Shown: piece by piece, positions 26,620 through 35,172 of the stretch | How the letters are laid out: each line of letters begins with the position of its first letter | How positions within the stretch are numbered: the first letter of the stretch is position 1 | Assembly (NCBI RefSeq): GCF_900177515.1 | Contig: NZ_FXAK01000010.1 | Span: 496,001 to 560,000 of the forward strand | From: Azospirillum oryzae | Lineage (GTDB): Bacteria > Pseudomonadota > Alphaproteobacteria > Azospirillales > Azospirillaceae | Reading direction: 5' to 3' | Length of the DNA stretch: 64,000 nt | Notes under the pieces: model-generated | The model's database searches: none | The model's input: only the letters and a program-made list of their open reading frames with translations | Told to the model about the DNA's origin: nothing | Translations under genes and position numbers: made by a program

Positions 26620-27647
26620 CCGACCCGGCCGTCCGCATCCTCTACATCGACGACGACGCTGCCATGGCGCGGCTGGTGCAACGGAGGCTGGAGCGGCGGG
26701 GCTACGCCGTGGAGTGGGCAAAGGACGGCCAGGAGGGGTTGGAGCGGCTGGAGCGGGGCGGCATCACGGTGGTCGGGCTGGATCACGAAATGCCGGGGGC
26801 GACCGGCTTGGACATCCTGCCAACCCTGCTCGCCCGCGAAAATGCGCCGCCGGTCGTCTACGTCACCGGCGCCGGCGACACGCGGGTGGCCGTCGCCGCG
26901 CTGAAGGCCGGCGCGGACGACTATGTCCCCAAGGAAGCCGGCGATGGGTTCTTCGACCTGCTGGCGGCGGCCATCGAACATGCCCTTGAGAAGGCCTGTC
27001 TGCGCCGGGAACGGGAACGGGCGGAACAGGAGGTGCGCGCGGCGCGGGACCGGGCGGAACTGCTGCTGCGGGAGGTCAACCATCGCGTCGCCAACAGTCT
27101 GGCCCTGGTGGCGGCCCTCGTCCGGATGCAGAGGACGGGATTGTCCGATTCCACGGCCCGCACCGCCCTGGAGGAGACCCAGGCACGCATCACGGCGATC
27201 GCCGGCATTCACCGCAGCCTCTACACCTCCGACGACGTGGTTTCCGTCCGGTTCGACACCTATCTGGAAACGCTTCTCGCGGAAATGCACACCGCCATGG
27301 CCTTGCGGCGCCCCGACAGCTTCATCGTCGTCGCCGATCCGGTTTCCGTGCCGACGGACAAGGCAGTGTCCCTCGCGGTGATCGTGACTGAACTGGTCAC
27401 GAACGCCTGCAAATACGCTTACCCCGATGGCCGGAGCGGCAGCATCCGTGTCCGGGCCATGACCGCCGACGGGCAACTGTCGGTGAGCGTGGAGGATGAC
27501 GGGGTCGGCTTTTCCGAAAACCACACCCCCCAGGGAACCGGCCTCGGCACCCGCATCGTCCAGGCGATGGCGAGCAGCCTGGGAGCACTGCTGCATCACG
27601 ACCGCCAGCATCCCGGCACCCGGGTGACGCTGAAGATGCCGCTGTAG
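26616..27647 (+). CDS. Receiver-histidine kinase fusion (HisKA_2/HWE type)
   Basis: A 343-residue soluble protein. An N-terminal receiver has Asp56 in VVGLDHEMPG and Lys106 in VPKEAG; a HisKA_2-type dimerisation helix follows with His156 in LREVNHRVANSLALV, then an HATPase (TELVTNACKYAYPDG, DDGVGF, TGLGTRIV). This is the layout of kinases that take phosphoryl groups or binding signals from an upstream receiver. It ends the three-gene cassette and has no membrane helix. Confidence 0.9.
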   Translation: MTDPAVRILYIDDDAAMARLVQRRLERRGYAVEWAKDGQEGLERLERGGITVVGLDHEMPGATGLDILPTLLARENAPPVVYVTGAGDTRVAVAALKAGADDYVPKEAGDGFFDLLAAAIEHALEKACLRRERERAEQEVRAARDRAELLLREVNHRVANSLALVAALVRMQRTGLSDSTARTALEETQARITAIAGIHRSLYTSDDVVSVRFDTYLETLLAEMHTAMALRRPDSFIVVADPVSVPTDKAVSLAVIVTELVTNACKYAYPDGRSGSIRVRAMTADGQLSVSVEDDGVGFSENHTPQGTGLGTRIVQAMASSLGALLHHDRQHPGTRVTLKMPL

Positions 27648-27846
27648 CCGCTGTAATCGGTCCCCGCCCCGCCGGTGCGGCGATGTCGCGGCGTTGAGTC
27701 CATCGCGGCGCGAACCGGCCGAGCTTTCCTCCACGCCGCAAGGCTCTCCGGCCGTCCTTGTCAGGGGCCGGGCAGGAGACCCGCGCTGGTCCTACCAAAC
27801 CCCATGGACAGAATGCCGCACCCAAGCTATACCTCCGCCGACAAAG

Positions 27847-27862
27847 GTGAGTAAGTACTCAC
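27847..27862. promoter_or_regulatory. Palindromic operator candidate for the TetR regulator
   Basis: GTGAGTA (27847-27853) and TACTCAC (27856-27862) are perfect 7-bp inverted arms around AG, 30 bases before the TetR start. The shape fits TetR-family sites, which commonly overlap their own promoter. Autoregulation is inferred. Confidence 0.6.
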
Positions 27863-27892
27863 TTATCACAAGCGATTGATTCAAAGCCCCTG

Positions 27893-28639
27893 ATGGCCCC
27901 ACGCCTCGACAGCAGCGCCCGCAAGCGGGCGATCCTCGACGCCGCCTTGCCGCTGTTCGCGCGCAAGGGCTTCGCCGCGACCACCACACGGGAGATCGCG
28001 CAGGCCGCCGGCGTGTCGGAGGCGCTGATCTTCAAGCATTTCCCGTCCAAGGCCTCGCTGTACGAGGCGATCTTCCTCAGTTGCATCGACGGCGACCCGG
28101 AATATGAGCGGCTGGTCGCGCTGCCGCCGGGCACCGGCACGCTGGTGCAGATGATCCAGGGGCTGGTGAACTACTTCGTGATCGAGCTGCCGGCCGATCC
28201 GAACGAACGCGCCCGCCACCGCCTGTCGATCATCAGCCTGCTGGAGGACGGCGAGTTCATGCGACAGGTGTTCGAAGGCATCCGCAGCCGCTTTCTGCCC
28301 TGCTTCGCCGCCTCCGTCGAAGCCGCCATCGCCGGCGGCGATCTGGTGCCGGGACCAGTCGATGCGGAGAACGGCTTCTGGCTCGCCGAGCATCTGTGCG
28401 AGATGATGGCGACCGTCTGCCTGTCCGGCGGGGCCATCGTCCCCTATCCTTGCGGCCGTCCCGACCTCGCGCGCCAGACCATCTGGTTCATCCTGCGCGG
28501 GCTCGGGCTTCGCGACGCCACCATCGCCGCGCATGAGCGGGGCGGACGCTTTCCCTTCGTGCCGTCCCAACCGCCACCGGAATCGCCGGCAATTGGCGGA
28601 CCAAACAATGACGACCCCACACCCGAGAGACCGGAGTAG
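27893..28639 (+). CDS. TetR-family regulator of the RND efflux operon
   Basis: A 248-residue regulator. The N-terminal TetR HTH is at about 12-60 (REIAQAAGVSEALIFKHFPSKASLYEAIF). The C-terminal ligand domain includes a segment with hydrophobic helices and ends in a long Pro-rich tail. The membrane fusion protein gene follows 6 bases later and the pump after that. Repression of the pump operon is inferred; the ligand is unknown. It could equally be a co-transcribed local regulator. Confidence 0.85.
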   Translation: MAPRLDSSARKRAILDAALPLFARKGFAATTTREIAQAAGVSEALIFKHFPSKASLYEAIFLSCIDGDPEYERLVALPPGTGTLVQMIQGLVNYFVIELPADPNERARHRLSIISLLEDGEFMRQVFEGIRSRFLPCFAASVEAAIAGGDLVPGPVDAENGFWLAEHLCEMMATVCLSGGAIVPYPCGRPDLARQTIWFILRGLGLRDATIAAHERGGRFPFVPSQPPPESPAIGGPNNDDPTPERPE

Positions 28640-28645
28640 CCGATC

Positions 28646-29881
28646 GTGACCCTGGACCATTCGCCAAAGACCGAGACGTCATTCGGGCACCCGGCGTCCG
28701 AGCCGGGCCGCGGGACGCCTCCCCCTCCCCCGCCCCGCAAACCGGTGACGCGCGGGCGGCTGACGTTCCGCATCGTCATCATGCTGGTGATCCTTGGGTT
28801 GCTGGGGGCCGCGCTGTACGGCTTCAACAGCTTCCGCGCCAAGGCCATCGCCGACTTCTTCGCCAACAACAAGCCGCCGCCCACCCCGGTGGCGCTGGCG
28901 GAGGCGACGGTGCAGACCGTGCCGAAATACCTGTCCGCCATCGGCACGCTGCAGGCGGCGCGTCAGGTCACGGTGGCCCCCGAGGTCGCCGGCCGAGTCG
29001 ACCGCATCCCCTTCGAGTCGGGCGCCCGCGTCAAGGCCGGCGATCCGCTGGTGCAGCTGAACGACGCCACCGAGCAGGCCGACCTGCTGGCCCAGCGCGC
29101 CCAGGCGCGTCTGGCGGAGCTGAACCTGGAACGCTACCGCGACCTGCGCCGCAGCCAGGCCACGCCCCAGAGCAACGTCGACCAGTATCAGGCGCAGCTC
29201 GACGAGATCAACGCCAACATGAAGCGCACGAGCGCCCTGATCGGCCAGAAGCTGATCAAGGCCCCGTTCGACGGCGACCTGGGCATCCGGCAGGTGAATG
29301 TCGGCGATTACGTCAATCCCGGCGCCACCATCGTCACGCTGACCGACCTGTCGCAGCTCTATATCAACTTCACCCTGCCGGAGCAGGCCTTCCCCAAGCT
29401 GTCGGTCGGCCAGGACGTGCTGATCAACGTCGATGCCCTGCCGGGCCGCGATTTCGGGGCGAAGATCACCACCATCGAGCCGCAGGTCAGCGCCGACACC
29501 CGGGCGGTCAAGGTGCAGGCGACCATGGACAATCGCGAACGCCAGCTGCGGCCCGGCATGTTCGCCAATGTCCGCGTCGTCCTGCCGCCGCAGCCCAACA
29601 CCCTGACCGTGCCGGAAACCGCGGTGGACTACACCGTCTACGGCGATTCCGTGTTCGTGGCGTCGTCGCAGAAGACCCCTGACGGCAAGGAGCAGCTGGT
29701 GGTGGAACGCAAGGCGGTGAAGACCGGCGACCGTCTGGCCAACCGGGTGGAGATCCGCAGCGGCATCAACCCCGGCGACCGCGTCGTGGTGTCGGGCCAG
29801 CTGAAGCTCGCCAACGGCGCCGCCGTCGTCCCGGCCGAGAGCAACCCGCTGACCCCGCCGCAGTCCCTGCCGCAGAACTGA
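28646..29881 (+). CDS. RND efflux periplasmic adaptor (membrane fusion protein)
   Basis: About 411 residues, GTG start after GGAG. After a Pro-rich cytoplasmic stretch, a membrane anchor (about 35-55, FRIVIMLVILGLLGAALYGF) precedes an HlyD-type adaptor: lipoyl half (QVTVAPEVAGRVDRIPF), a hairpin with AQARLAELNLERYRDL, second lipoyl half (LIKAPFDGDLGIRQVNVGDYV) and a beta-barrel. It links the pump to an outer-membrane channel, which is not encoded here. Confidence 0.92.
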   Translation: MTLDHSPKTETSFGHPASEPGRGTPPPPPPRKPVTRGRLTFRIVIMLVILGLLGAALYGFNSFRAKAIADFFANNKPPPTPVALAEATVQTVPKYLSAIGTLQAARQVTVAPEVAGRVDRIPFESGARVKAGDPLVQLNDATEQADLLAQRAQARLAELNLERYRDLRRSQATPQSNVDQYQAQLDEINANMKRTSALIGQKLIKAPFDGDLGIRQVNVGDYVNPGATIVTLTDLSQLYINFTLPEQAFPKLSVGQDVLINVDALPGRDFGAKITTIEPQVSADTRAVKVQATMDNRERQLRPGMFANVRVVLPPQPNTLTVPETAVDYTVYGDSVFVASSQKTPDGKEQLVVERKAVKTGDRLANRVEIRSGINPGDRVVVSGQLKLANGAAVVPAESNPLTPPQSLPQN

Positions 29882-29891
29882 GGCCGACGCC

Positions 29892-32800
29892 ATGGGCAAT
29901 TTCACCGACATCTTCATCCGCCGGCCCATCCTGTCCGTCGTGGTCAGCCTGCTGATCCTGCTGGTCGGGGCCCGCGCGATGCTGGAGCTGCCGATCCGGC
30001 AGTATCCGCAGCTGCAGAACACGGTCATCACCGTCACCACCAGCTATCCCGGCGCCTCGCCCGAACTGATGCAGGGTTTCATCGCCACGCCGATCGAACA
30101 GGCGGTGTCCTCGGCCGAGGGGCTCGACTACCTGACTTCCTCCTCCACCCAGGGGCAGAGCATCGTCACCGCCTATGTCCGGCTGAACTTCGATCCCAAC
30201 GTCGCGATGACCGACGTGATGGCGAAGGTCAACCAGGTCAAGTACCAGCTCCCGCGCGAGGCCAACGACCCGGTCATCCTGAAATCGACCGGCGAGACGA
30301 CCTCGATCCTCTATATGGGCTTCTCCAGCCCCGACCTGTCGGGGGCGGCGATCTCCGACTATCTGACCCGCGTCGTGCAGCCGGTGCTGTCCACGGTGGA
30401 CGGCGTGGCGCGCGCCCAGATCCTGGGCGGCCAGACTTTCGCCATGCGGCTGTGGCTGGACCCGGTCAAGATGGCGGCGCGCGGCATCTCGCCCGCCGAC
30501 GTGTCGGCCGCGGTAACGGCCAACAACTACCAGTCGGCGCCCGGCCAGACCAAGGGCGTCTTCGTCATCTCCAACGTCACCGCCAACACCGGGCTGACCG
30601 ACGTCGAGCAGTTCCGCGAGATGGTGGTGAAGGCGAAGGACGGGGCGCTGGTGCGCATGCGCGACATCGCCACAGTCGAACTCAGCTCCCGCAGCTTCGA
30701 CGCCAGCGTGGCGATGAACGGGCAGCAGGCGATCTTCATCGGCGTCGACGCCACCCCCACCGGCAACCCGCTGAACATCGTCGCCGACATCCGCAAGATG
30801 GAGCCGGACCTGCGGCGCAACCTGCCGCCGGGCATGAAGATGGAGATCGTCTATGACAGCACACGCTTCATCCAGGCCTCCATCGACGAGGTGGTGAAGA
30901 CGCTGCTCGAAGCGGTGGCCATCGTCATCGTCGTCATCTTCCTGTTCCTCGGGTCCCTCCGGTCGGTGCTGATCCCGGTGGTCACCATCCCGCTGTCCAT
31001 CATCGGCGCCGCCACCTTCATGCTGGCGCTGGGCTTCTCGCTGAACCTGCTGACGCTGCTGGCGATGGTGCTCGCCATCGGCCTCGTGGTGGACGACGCC
31101 ATCGTGGTGGTGGAGAACATCCACCGGCATATCGAGCACGGAAAATCGGCGGTCGCCGCGGCGCTGATCGGCGCACGGGAGATCGTCGGGCCGGTCATCT
31201 CCATGACCATCACGCTGGCGGCGGTCTATGCGCCCATCGGCCTGCTGGGCGGCCTGACCGGTGCGCTGTTCCGCGAGTTCGCCTTCACGCTCGCCGCGGC
31301 GGTGATCGTGTCGGGCGTCGTGGCGCTGACGCTGTCGCCGATGATGTGCTCGGTCATCCTCAAGGAGGGCGGGTCCCAGGGGCGCTTCGCCGCCTTCCTC
31401 GACCGCCAGTTCGAGAAGCTGGCGAACTGGTACGAGCGGCGTCTGCACGGCACGCTGGATTACCGGGCGGCCACGCTGCTGTTCGCGGTCGGCATCCTGG
31501 CCAGCGTCGGCTATCTGTTCGCCAACACCATGTCGGAACTGGCGCCGGAAGAGGACCAGGGCATCCTGTTCGGCATATCCAAGGCGCCGCAATACGCCAA
31601 CCTCGACTATATCGACAGCTTCGGGAAGCAGATCGACGAGACCTTCGCCAGCTTTCCGGAGACCGACACCCGCTTCGTCCTGACCGGCATTCCCACCCTG
31701 AACCAAGGCTTCGCCGGCATGATCCTGAAGCCGTGGGACGAGCGCGGGCGGTCGGCCAAGGAACTGCAGCCGCTGGCCCAGGCGGAACTGAGCAAGGTGA
31801 CGGGCATCAACGTGTTCCTGGTGTCGCCCCCCGCCCTGCCCGGTTCCACCGGCGGCCTGCCGGTGCAGATGGTGATCTCCAGCCCCGGCGATTACCGGAC
31901 GATCTACGACGCCATCGAGCGGATCAAGGACGCCGCCACCAAGAGCGGCATGTTCATCATCACCGACAGCGACCTGCAATATGACAGCCCGGTCGTCCGG
32001 CTGAAGATCGACCGCGCCAAGGCGGCCGACCTCGGCCTGACCATGCAGTCGGTGTCGAGCACGCTGTCGGTGCTGGTCGGCGGCAACTACGTCAACCGCT
32101 TCAACCTGAACGGCCGCTCCTACGAGGTCATCCCGCAGGTGCCGCGGGCCGACCGCCTGACGCCGGAATCGTTGACCGGCTATTACGTCACCTCAGGTTC
32201 CGGCGCCCAGATCCCGCTGTCCACCGTGGTGTCGGTGGAAACGGCGGTGGAGCCCAACGCGCTGAACAAGTACAACCAGCTGCCGTCGGCCACCTTCTCC
32301 GCCGTGCCGATGCCGGGCGTCTCCATGGGCCAGGTCGTCGATTTCCTGGAGGAGCAGGCGCGCATCAACCTGCCGGCCGGCTTCAATCACGCCTACCTGT
32401 CGGAATCGCGGCAGTTCGTGACGGAGGGCAGCCAGCTGATGGTCACCTTCGCCTTCGCGCTGATCGTGATCTATCTGGTTCTGGCCGCCCAGTTCGAATC
32501 CCTGCGCGACCCGCTGGTGATCCTGGTGTCGGTGCCGATGTCGATCTGCGGCGCGCTGCTGCCGCTGTTCTTCGGTCTCGCCACCATGAACATCTACACC
32601 CAGGTCGGTCTGGTGACGCTGATCGGCCTGATCTCCAAACACGGCATCCTGCTGGTGGAGTTCGCCCGCGAGATGCAGCTGAACGAGGGCGTGGACCGCC
32701 GCACCGCGATCGAGCACGCGGCCCGCGTCCGCCTGCGCCCGATCCTGATGACCACCGCGGCGATGGTGGTCGGCCTGCTGCCGCTGCTGACCGCGGCGGG

Positions 32801-32969
32801 TGCCGGTGCCGCCAGCCGCTTCTCCATCGGCCTGGTCATCGTGGCCGGCATGCTGATCGGCACGCTGTTCACGCTGTTCGTCCTGCCGGCGGTCTACACC
32901 CTGCTGGCCAAGGACCACTATGCCGCCTCGCGCTCCACCCGCGCGGAGGAGCTGCGCAGCATGACCTGA
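29892..32969 (+). CDS. RND multidrug efflux permease (HAE1 family)
   Basis: A 1025-residue inner-membrane proton-driven pump of AcrB/MexF type. It starts MGNFTDIFIRRPILSVVV, contains the 12-helix pattern with two large periplasmic loops, and the proton-relay region GLVVDDAIVVVEN near residue 400. The internal repeat (YPQLQNTVITV early, GYYVTSGSGAQIP and FSLNLLTLL) is typical. It lies 10 bases after the adaptor. A clear terminator follows. Substrates cannot be predicted. Confidence 0.96.
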   Translation: MGNFTDIFIRRPILSVVVSLLILLVGARAMLELPIRQYPQLQNTVITVTTSYPGASPELMQGFIATPIEQAVSSAEGLDYLTSSSTQGQSIVTAYVRLNFDPNVAMTDVMAKVNQVKYQLPREANDPVILKSTGETTSILYMGFSSPDLSGAAISDYLTRVVQPVLSTVDGVARAQILGGQTFAMRLWLDPVKMAARGISPADVSAAVTANNYQSAPGQTKGVFVISNVTANTGLTDVEQFREMVVKAKDGALVRMRDIATVELSSRSFDASVAMNGQQAIFIGVDATPTGNPLNIVADIRKMEPDLRRNLPPGMKMEIVYDSTRFIQASIDEVVKTLLEAVAIVIVVIFLFLGSLRSVLIPVVTIPLSIIGAATFMLALGFSLNLLTLLAMVLAIGLVVDDAIVVVENIHRHIEHGKSAVAAALIGAREIVGPVISMTITLAAVYAPIGLLGGLTGALFREFAFTLAAAVIVSGVVALTLSPMMCSVILKEGGSQGRFAAFLDRQFEKLANWYERRLHGTLDYRAATLLFAVGILASVGYLFANTMSELAPEEDQGILFGISKAPQYANLDYIDSFGKQIDETFASFPETDTRFVLTGIPTLNQGFAGMILKPWDERGRSAKELQPLAQAELSKVTGINVFLVSPPALPGSTGGLPVQMVISSPGDYRTIYDAIERIKDAATKSGMFIITDSDLQYDSPVVRLKIDRAKAADLGLTMQSVSSTLSVLVGGNYVNRFNLNGRSYEVIPQVPRADRLTPESLTGYYVTSGSGAQIPLSTVVSVETAVEPNALNKYNQLPSATFSAVPMPGVSMGQVVDFLEEQARINLPAGFNHAYLSESRQFVTEGSQLMVTFAFALIVIYLVLAAQFESLRDPLVILVSVPMSICGALLPLFFGLATMNIYTQVGLVTLIGLISKHGILLVEFAREMQLNEGVDRRTAIEHAARVRLRPILMTTAAMVVGLLPLLTAAGAGAASRFSIGLVIVAGMLIGTLFTLFVLPAVYTLLAKDHYAASRSTRAEELRSMT

Positions 32970-32996
32970 CGCCCCGTCGGGAACCGCAAGACGAAG

Positions 32997-33032
32997 CAGG
33001 CCCCTCCCGACCGGGAGGGGCCTGTTTTCGTT
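32997..33032 (+). terminator. Intrinsic terminator of the efflux operon
   Basis: CAGGCCCCTCCCG (32997-33009) and CGGGAGGGGCCTG (33012-33024) form a perfect 13-bp stem with a 2-base loop, followed by TTTTCGTTT. It closes the tetR-adaptor-permease unit. Confidence 0.92.
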
Positions 33033-33057
33033 TCGGGATCACAGTCGGTTGCGATCA

Positions 33058-33411
33058 TTACAGCGCGATCCGCGTCTGAATCCCGTCATACTCGGCGCGC
33101 AGGTCGCCGTCTTCGCTCCGTTCGATCAGTCCGGCTTCCGTCAGCGCCTGGACGTCGGCATGGACGTTGCTGTAATCGCGCTTCAACGCCATCGCCAGAG
33201 CCCGCACGCTCACGGTCGGCTGCCGGTGAAGATGGCGCAGGAGTTCCAGGCGCTTTCCCGTCAGCGTCCGCGCCAGGGTTTCCCAGTCCGCGAAGTTGAT
33301 GGAGCTTTCAGGCTCGACGGTTTCGCCGCGCTCGACGCGATGCACAGCGTCCGCAACCTCCGCCGCGATATCCCGCAGGCTCTGACCGACTGTGATCTTC
33401 AGATCCGTCAT
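33058..33411 (-). CDS. HTH protein, TumA-like (HVO_A0114-type) putative antitoxin
   Basis: A 117-residue protein: MTDLKITVGQSLRDIAAEVADAV, then FADWETLARTLTGKRLELLRHL and a winged HTH (SVRALAMALKRDYSNVHADVQALTEAGLIER). It fits the DNA-binding family usually found beside TumE-type toxins. Its ATG overlaps the toxin stop (ATGA). It likely neutralises the toxin and represses the pair; this is family knowledge plus position, not shown here. Confidence 0.7.
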   Translation of the reverse strand: MTDLKITVGQSLRDIAAEVADAVHRVERGETVEPESSINFADWETLARTLTGKRLELLRHLHRQPTVSVRALAMALKRDYSNVHADVQALTEAGLIERSEDGDLRAEYDGIQTRIAL

Positions 33412-33701
33412 AGCGGTTCTCCCCTCAAGGTCCCGATATCCGCCAGAAAGTCTCCCAGCAGCGTTTCGATGTCGGTGAAGCGGTACGGCACCTCGTCATT
33501 GACAATGTGCTTGTGGTCGCCCTTACCACGCTCATTATCGTACGCAACGAGACGCTCGCCGTTGCGCCCATAATATAGGCTGTACTTGAAGCGGTGTTCG
33601 CTCGGGGGCACCGGCTCAGTCACCAGCCACACCCGAATCTGCACGATGGCACCGTCAGGCAGCACCATTTTGCGGTCGCGCAGAAGTTTGGCTTTGGTCA
33701 T
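33408..33701 (-). CDS. TumE-like (DUF6516) putative toxin
   Basis: About 97 residues from the ATG at 33701 (MTKAKLLRDRKMVLPDG). The family features are the beta-rich N-terminus, HRFKYSLYYGRNGERLVAYDNERGKGDHKH and a C-terminal helix reaching TLLGDFLADI. The YDNERGKGDHKH block is the recognisable signature. An earlier in-frame ATG at 33743 is possible. It is first of the two-gene unit with the HTH protein. The biochemical target of this family is not established by me. Confidence 0.68.
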   Translation of the reverse strand: MTKAKLLRDRKMVLPDGAIVQIRVWLVTEPVPPSEHRFKYSLYYGRNGERLVAYDNERGKGDHKHIVNDEVPYRFTDIETLLGDFLADIGTLRGEPL

Positions 33702-33725
33702 GACGGGATCATGGCATCCCCGCTC

Positions 33726-33744
33726 TATGGTTTCAATCACCATA
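33726..33744. promoter_or_regulatory. Operator candidate of the TumE/TumA pair
   Basis: TATGGT (33726-33731) and ACCATA (33739-33744) are perfect 6-bp inverted arms around 7 bases, followed by an overlapping CATATG palindrome. It lies 25 bases upstream of the toxin start at 33701. Autoregulation by the HTH protein is inferred. Confidence 0.5.
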
Positions 33745-33782
33745 TGGTTACATAGGCCATGCTTTTGCAGAGGTCTCACGTC

Positions 33783-33971
33783 TCACCCCGCCAGTTCCGC
33801 CGGCACCGGCAGGTCCTCGCCCTCTTCGCGGCGGAGCATCCAGACCAGCCAGCGTTCCGTGTGGATCAGCAGGCGCCGGGTTTCGATGCTGTCGCAGCCG
33901 CGGCTGTGGTCGCGCAGCAGGCGGATGGCGCGGCAGATGGCGGACTGCGGGTCGAGGGCTCGTTCCGGCAC
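33783..33971 (-). CDS. Small hypothetical protein, 62 aa
   Basis: From the GTG at 33971, preceded by AAGGA 6 bases upstream, the protein reads VPERALDPQSAICRAIRLLRDH and then LLIHTERWLVWMLRREEG. It is soluble and helical with no signal or membrane segment. No family is recognised. The gene stands alone on the minus strand, upstream of the TumE pair and divergent from the PhnD-like gene. Good codon structure and ribosome site support it. Confidence 0.55.
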   Translation of the reverse strand: MPERALDPQSAICRAIRLLRDHSRGCDSIETRRLLIHTERWLVWMLRREEGEDLPVPAELAG

Positions 33972-34326
33972 GGTGATTCCTTGGGGCGCTGTGGGGACAC
34001 CCGACACATAACGGACCACCCCGCAACCAAAGCGTGATCTTTCTTGGACGCCCGCCGAATCCTTCCTCGCCCCCGTTTCAAAGTTGCGCAAGGCCGGCAG
34101 AATGATGCGAACAGGAATGGTCAAAGTTCCACGGGCTTTTCGGATCGCGCGAAACCGGCCGCGACGTGCGCGAAACGGGCCTCCCTGCGCGCTCTTGTCC
34201 CTACCTGTGGCATTTATCGAATGTTATATCTTTCGTCCTACATCCTGGCTGGGCCGTCGCCGTCACGAATGCTGTCCGTTCATGCGCCGGCATTTCACGC
34301 CTGCACAACGTAGGGATCCGAAACCC
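33972..34326. other. Intergenic region upstream of the PhnD-like gene
   Basis: No gene is supported. The composition falls near 34205-34240 (GCATTTATCGAATGTTATATC), a plausible promoter area for the binding protein / hybrid kinase unit. Nothing else was recognised. Confidence 0.35.
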
Positions 34327-35172
34327 ATGACAAAGCGTCTGTTGGCCGGTCTTGCCGTGCTCTGTTCCGCCCTGCTGTGCGGGCTGGCGACTTCCGCTAC
34401 GGCCCTGGCGGCGGAGCAGGCGTTCCGCATCGGTATCGCCCCGCACACCAGCGCCCGCGTCATCATCGAACAGTACCAGCCCGTCCGCCGCGCGGTGGAG
34501 GCGGCGCTGGGCCGGTCGGTGGAGATCGTGACGGCCCCCGACTTCACCGCCTTCGCCCGCCGGGCGATGGATCAGGACTACGACATCGCCGTCACCACCG
34601 GCCATCAGGCGGAGATGCTGCGCAAGGACGCCGGCTATCTGCCGCTGCTGACCTACAAGGCCGACTTCCGCGCCGTGGTGGTGACTTCGGCCAAGGGTCC
34701 GTACCAGACGGCGGCGTCGCTTGCCGGCACCACCGTCCTGGGGCTCAGCCCGTCCTCGCTGGTGACGCTGTGGGGCCAGCATTGGCTTGCCGGCCAAAAG
34801 CTGCCCGGCATCCAGATCCGCTATGTCAGCGCCGCCGACAGCGTGGCCCAGCTGATCCTGGCCGGCGATGCGTCGGCCGGCTTCATGTCGCTGGCCAACC
34901 GCGCCAAGCTGGCGCCGGAGGTGCAGGCCCAGCTGTCCACCATCGCCGAGAGCCGCCCGATGGCCGGCCGCGTCTATATGCTGAACAACAGGCAGGCGGC
35001 CCTGGCCGAGCCACTGCGCAAGGCCCTGTTCGCCTTCGGCGAGACGGCGGAGGGCAAGGCCTATTTCGACGCCAACCAGTTGGGCGGCTACCGTGCGGTC
35101 ACCGATGAGGAGTTGGAGGCGATGGAGCCGCTGTCCGACGAGGTCCGGAGCGTCCTGAAGGCCGGGAAATGA
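34327..35172 (+). CDS. PhnD-like periplasmic binding protein
   Basis: A 281-residue exported protein. A signal peptide (LLAGLAVLCSALLCGLATSATALA, about 5-28) precedes FRIGIAPHTSARVIIEQYQPV and the PhnD-family core (a phosphonate/phosphite binding fold: AVEAALGRSVEIV, DIAVTTGHQAEML, SAADSVAQLILAGDA). No ABC ATPase or permease is adjacent. Instead the gene overlaps the next by ATGA, and the next encodes a sensor kinase, so the protein probably presents its ligand to the kinase rather than importing it. Confidence 0.85.
   Translation: MTKRLLAGLAVLCSALLCGLATSATALAAEQAFRIGIAPHTSARVIIEQYQPVRRAVEAALGRSVEIVTAPDFTAFARRAMDQDYDIAVTTGHQAEMLRKDAGYLPLLTYKADFRAVVVTSAKGPYQTAASLAGTTVLGLSPSSLVTLWGQHWLAGQKLPGIQIRYVSAADSVAQLILAGDASAGFMSLANRAKLAPEVQAQLSTIAESRPMAGRVYMLNNRQAALAEPLRKALFAFGETAEGKAYFDANQLGGYRAVTDEELEAMEPLSDEVRSVLKAGK

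Noticed and set aside
29766..31979. A 700-codon open frame antisense to the RND pump
   Set aside because: The pump sequence is unmistakable; the antisense frame is His/Asp/Gly-rich noise.
29892..33057. An outer-membrane channel gene at the end of the RND operon
   Set aside because: The terminator at 32997-33032 closes the unit and the next genes are a toxin-antitoxin-like pair on the other strand.
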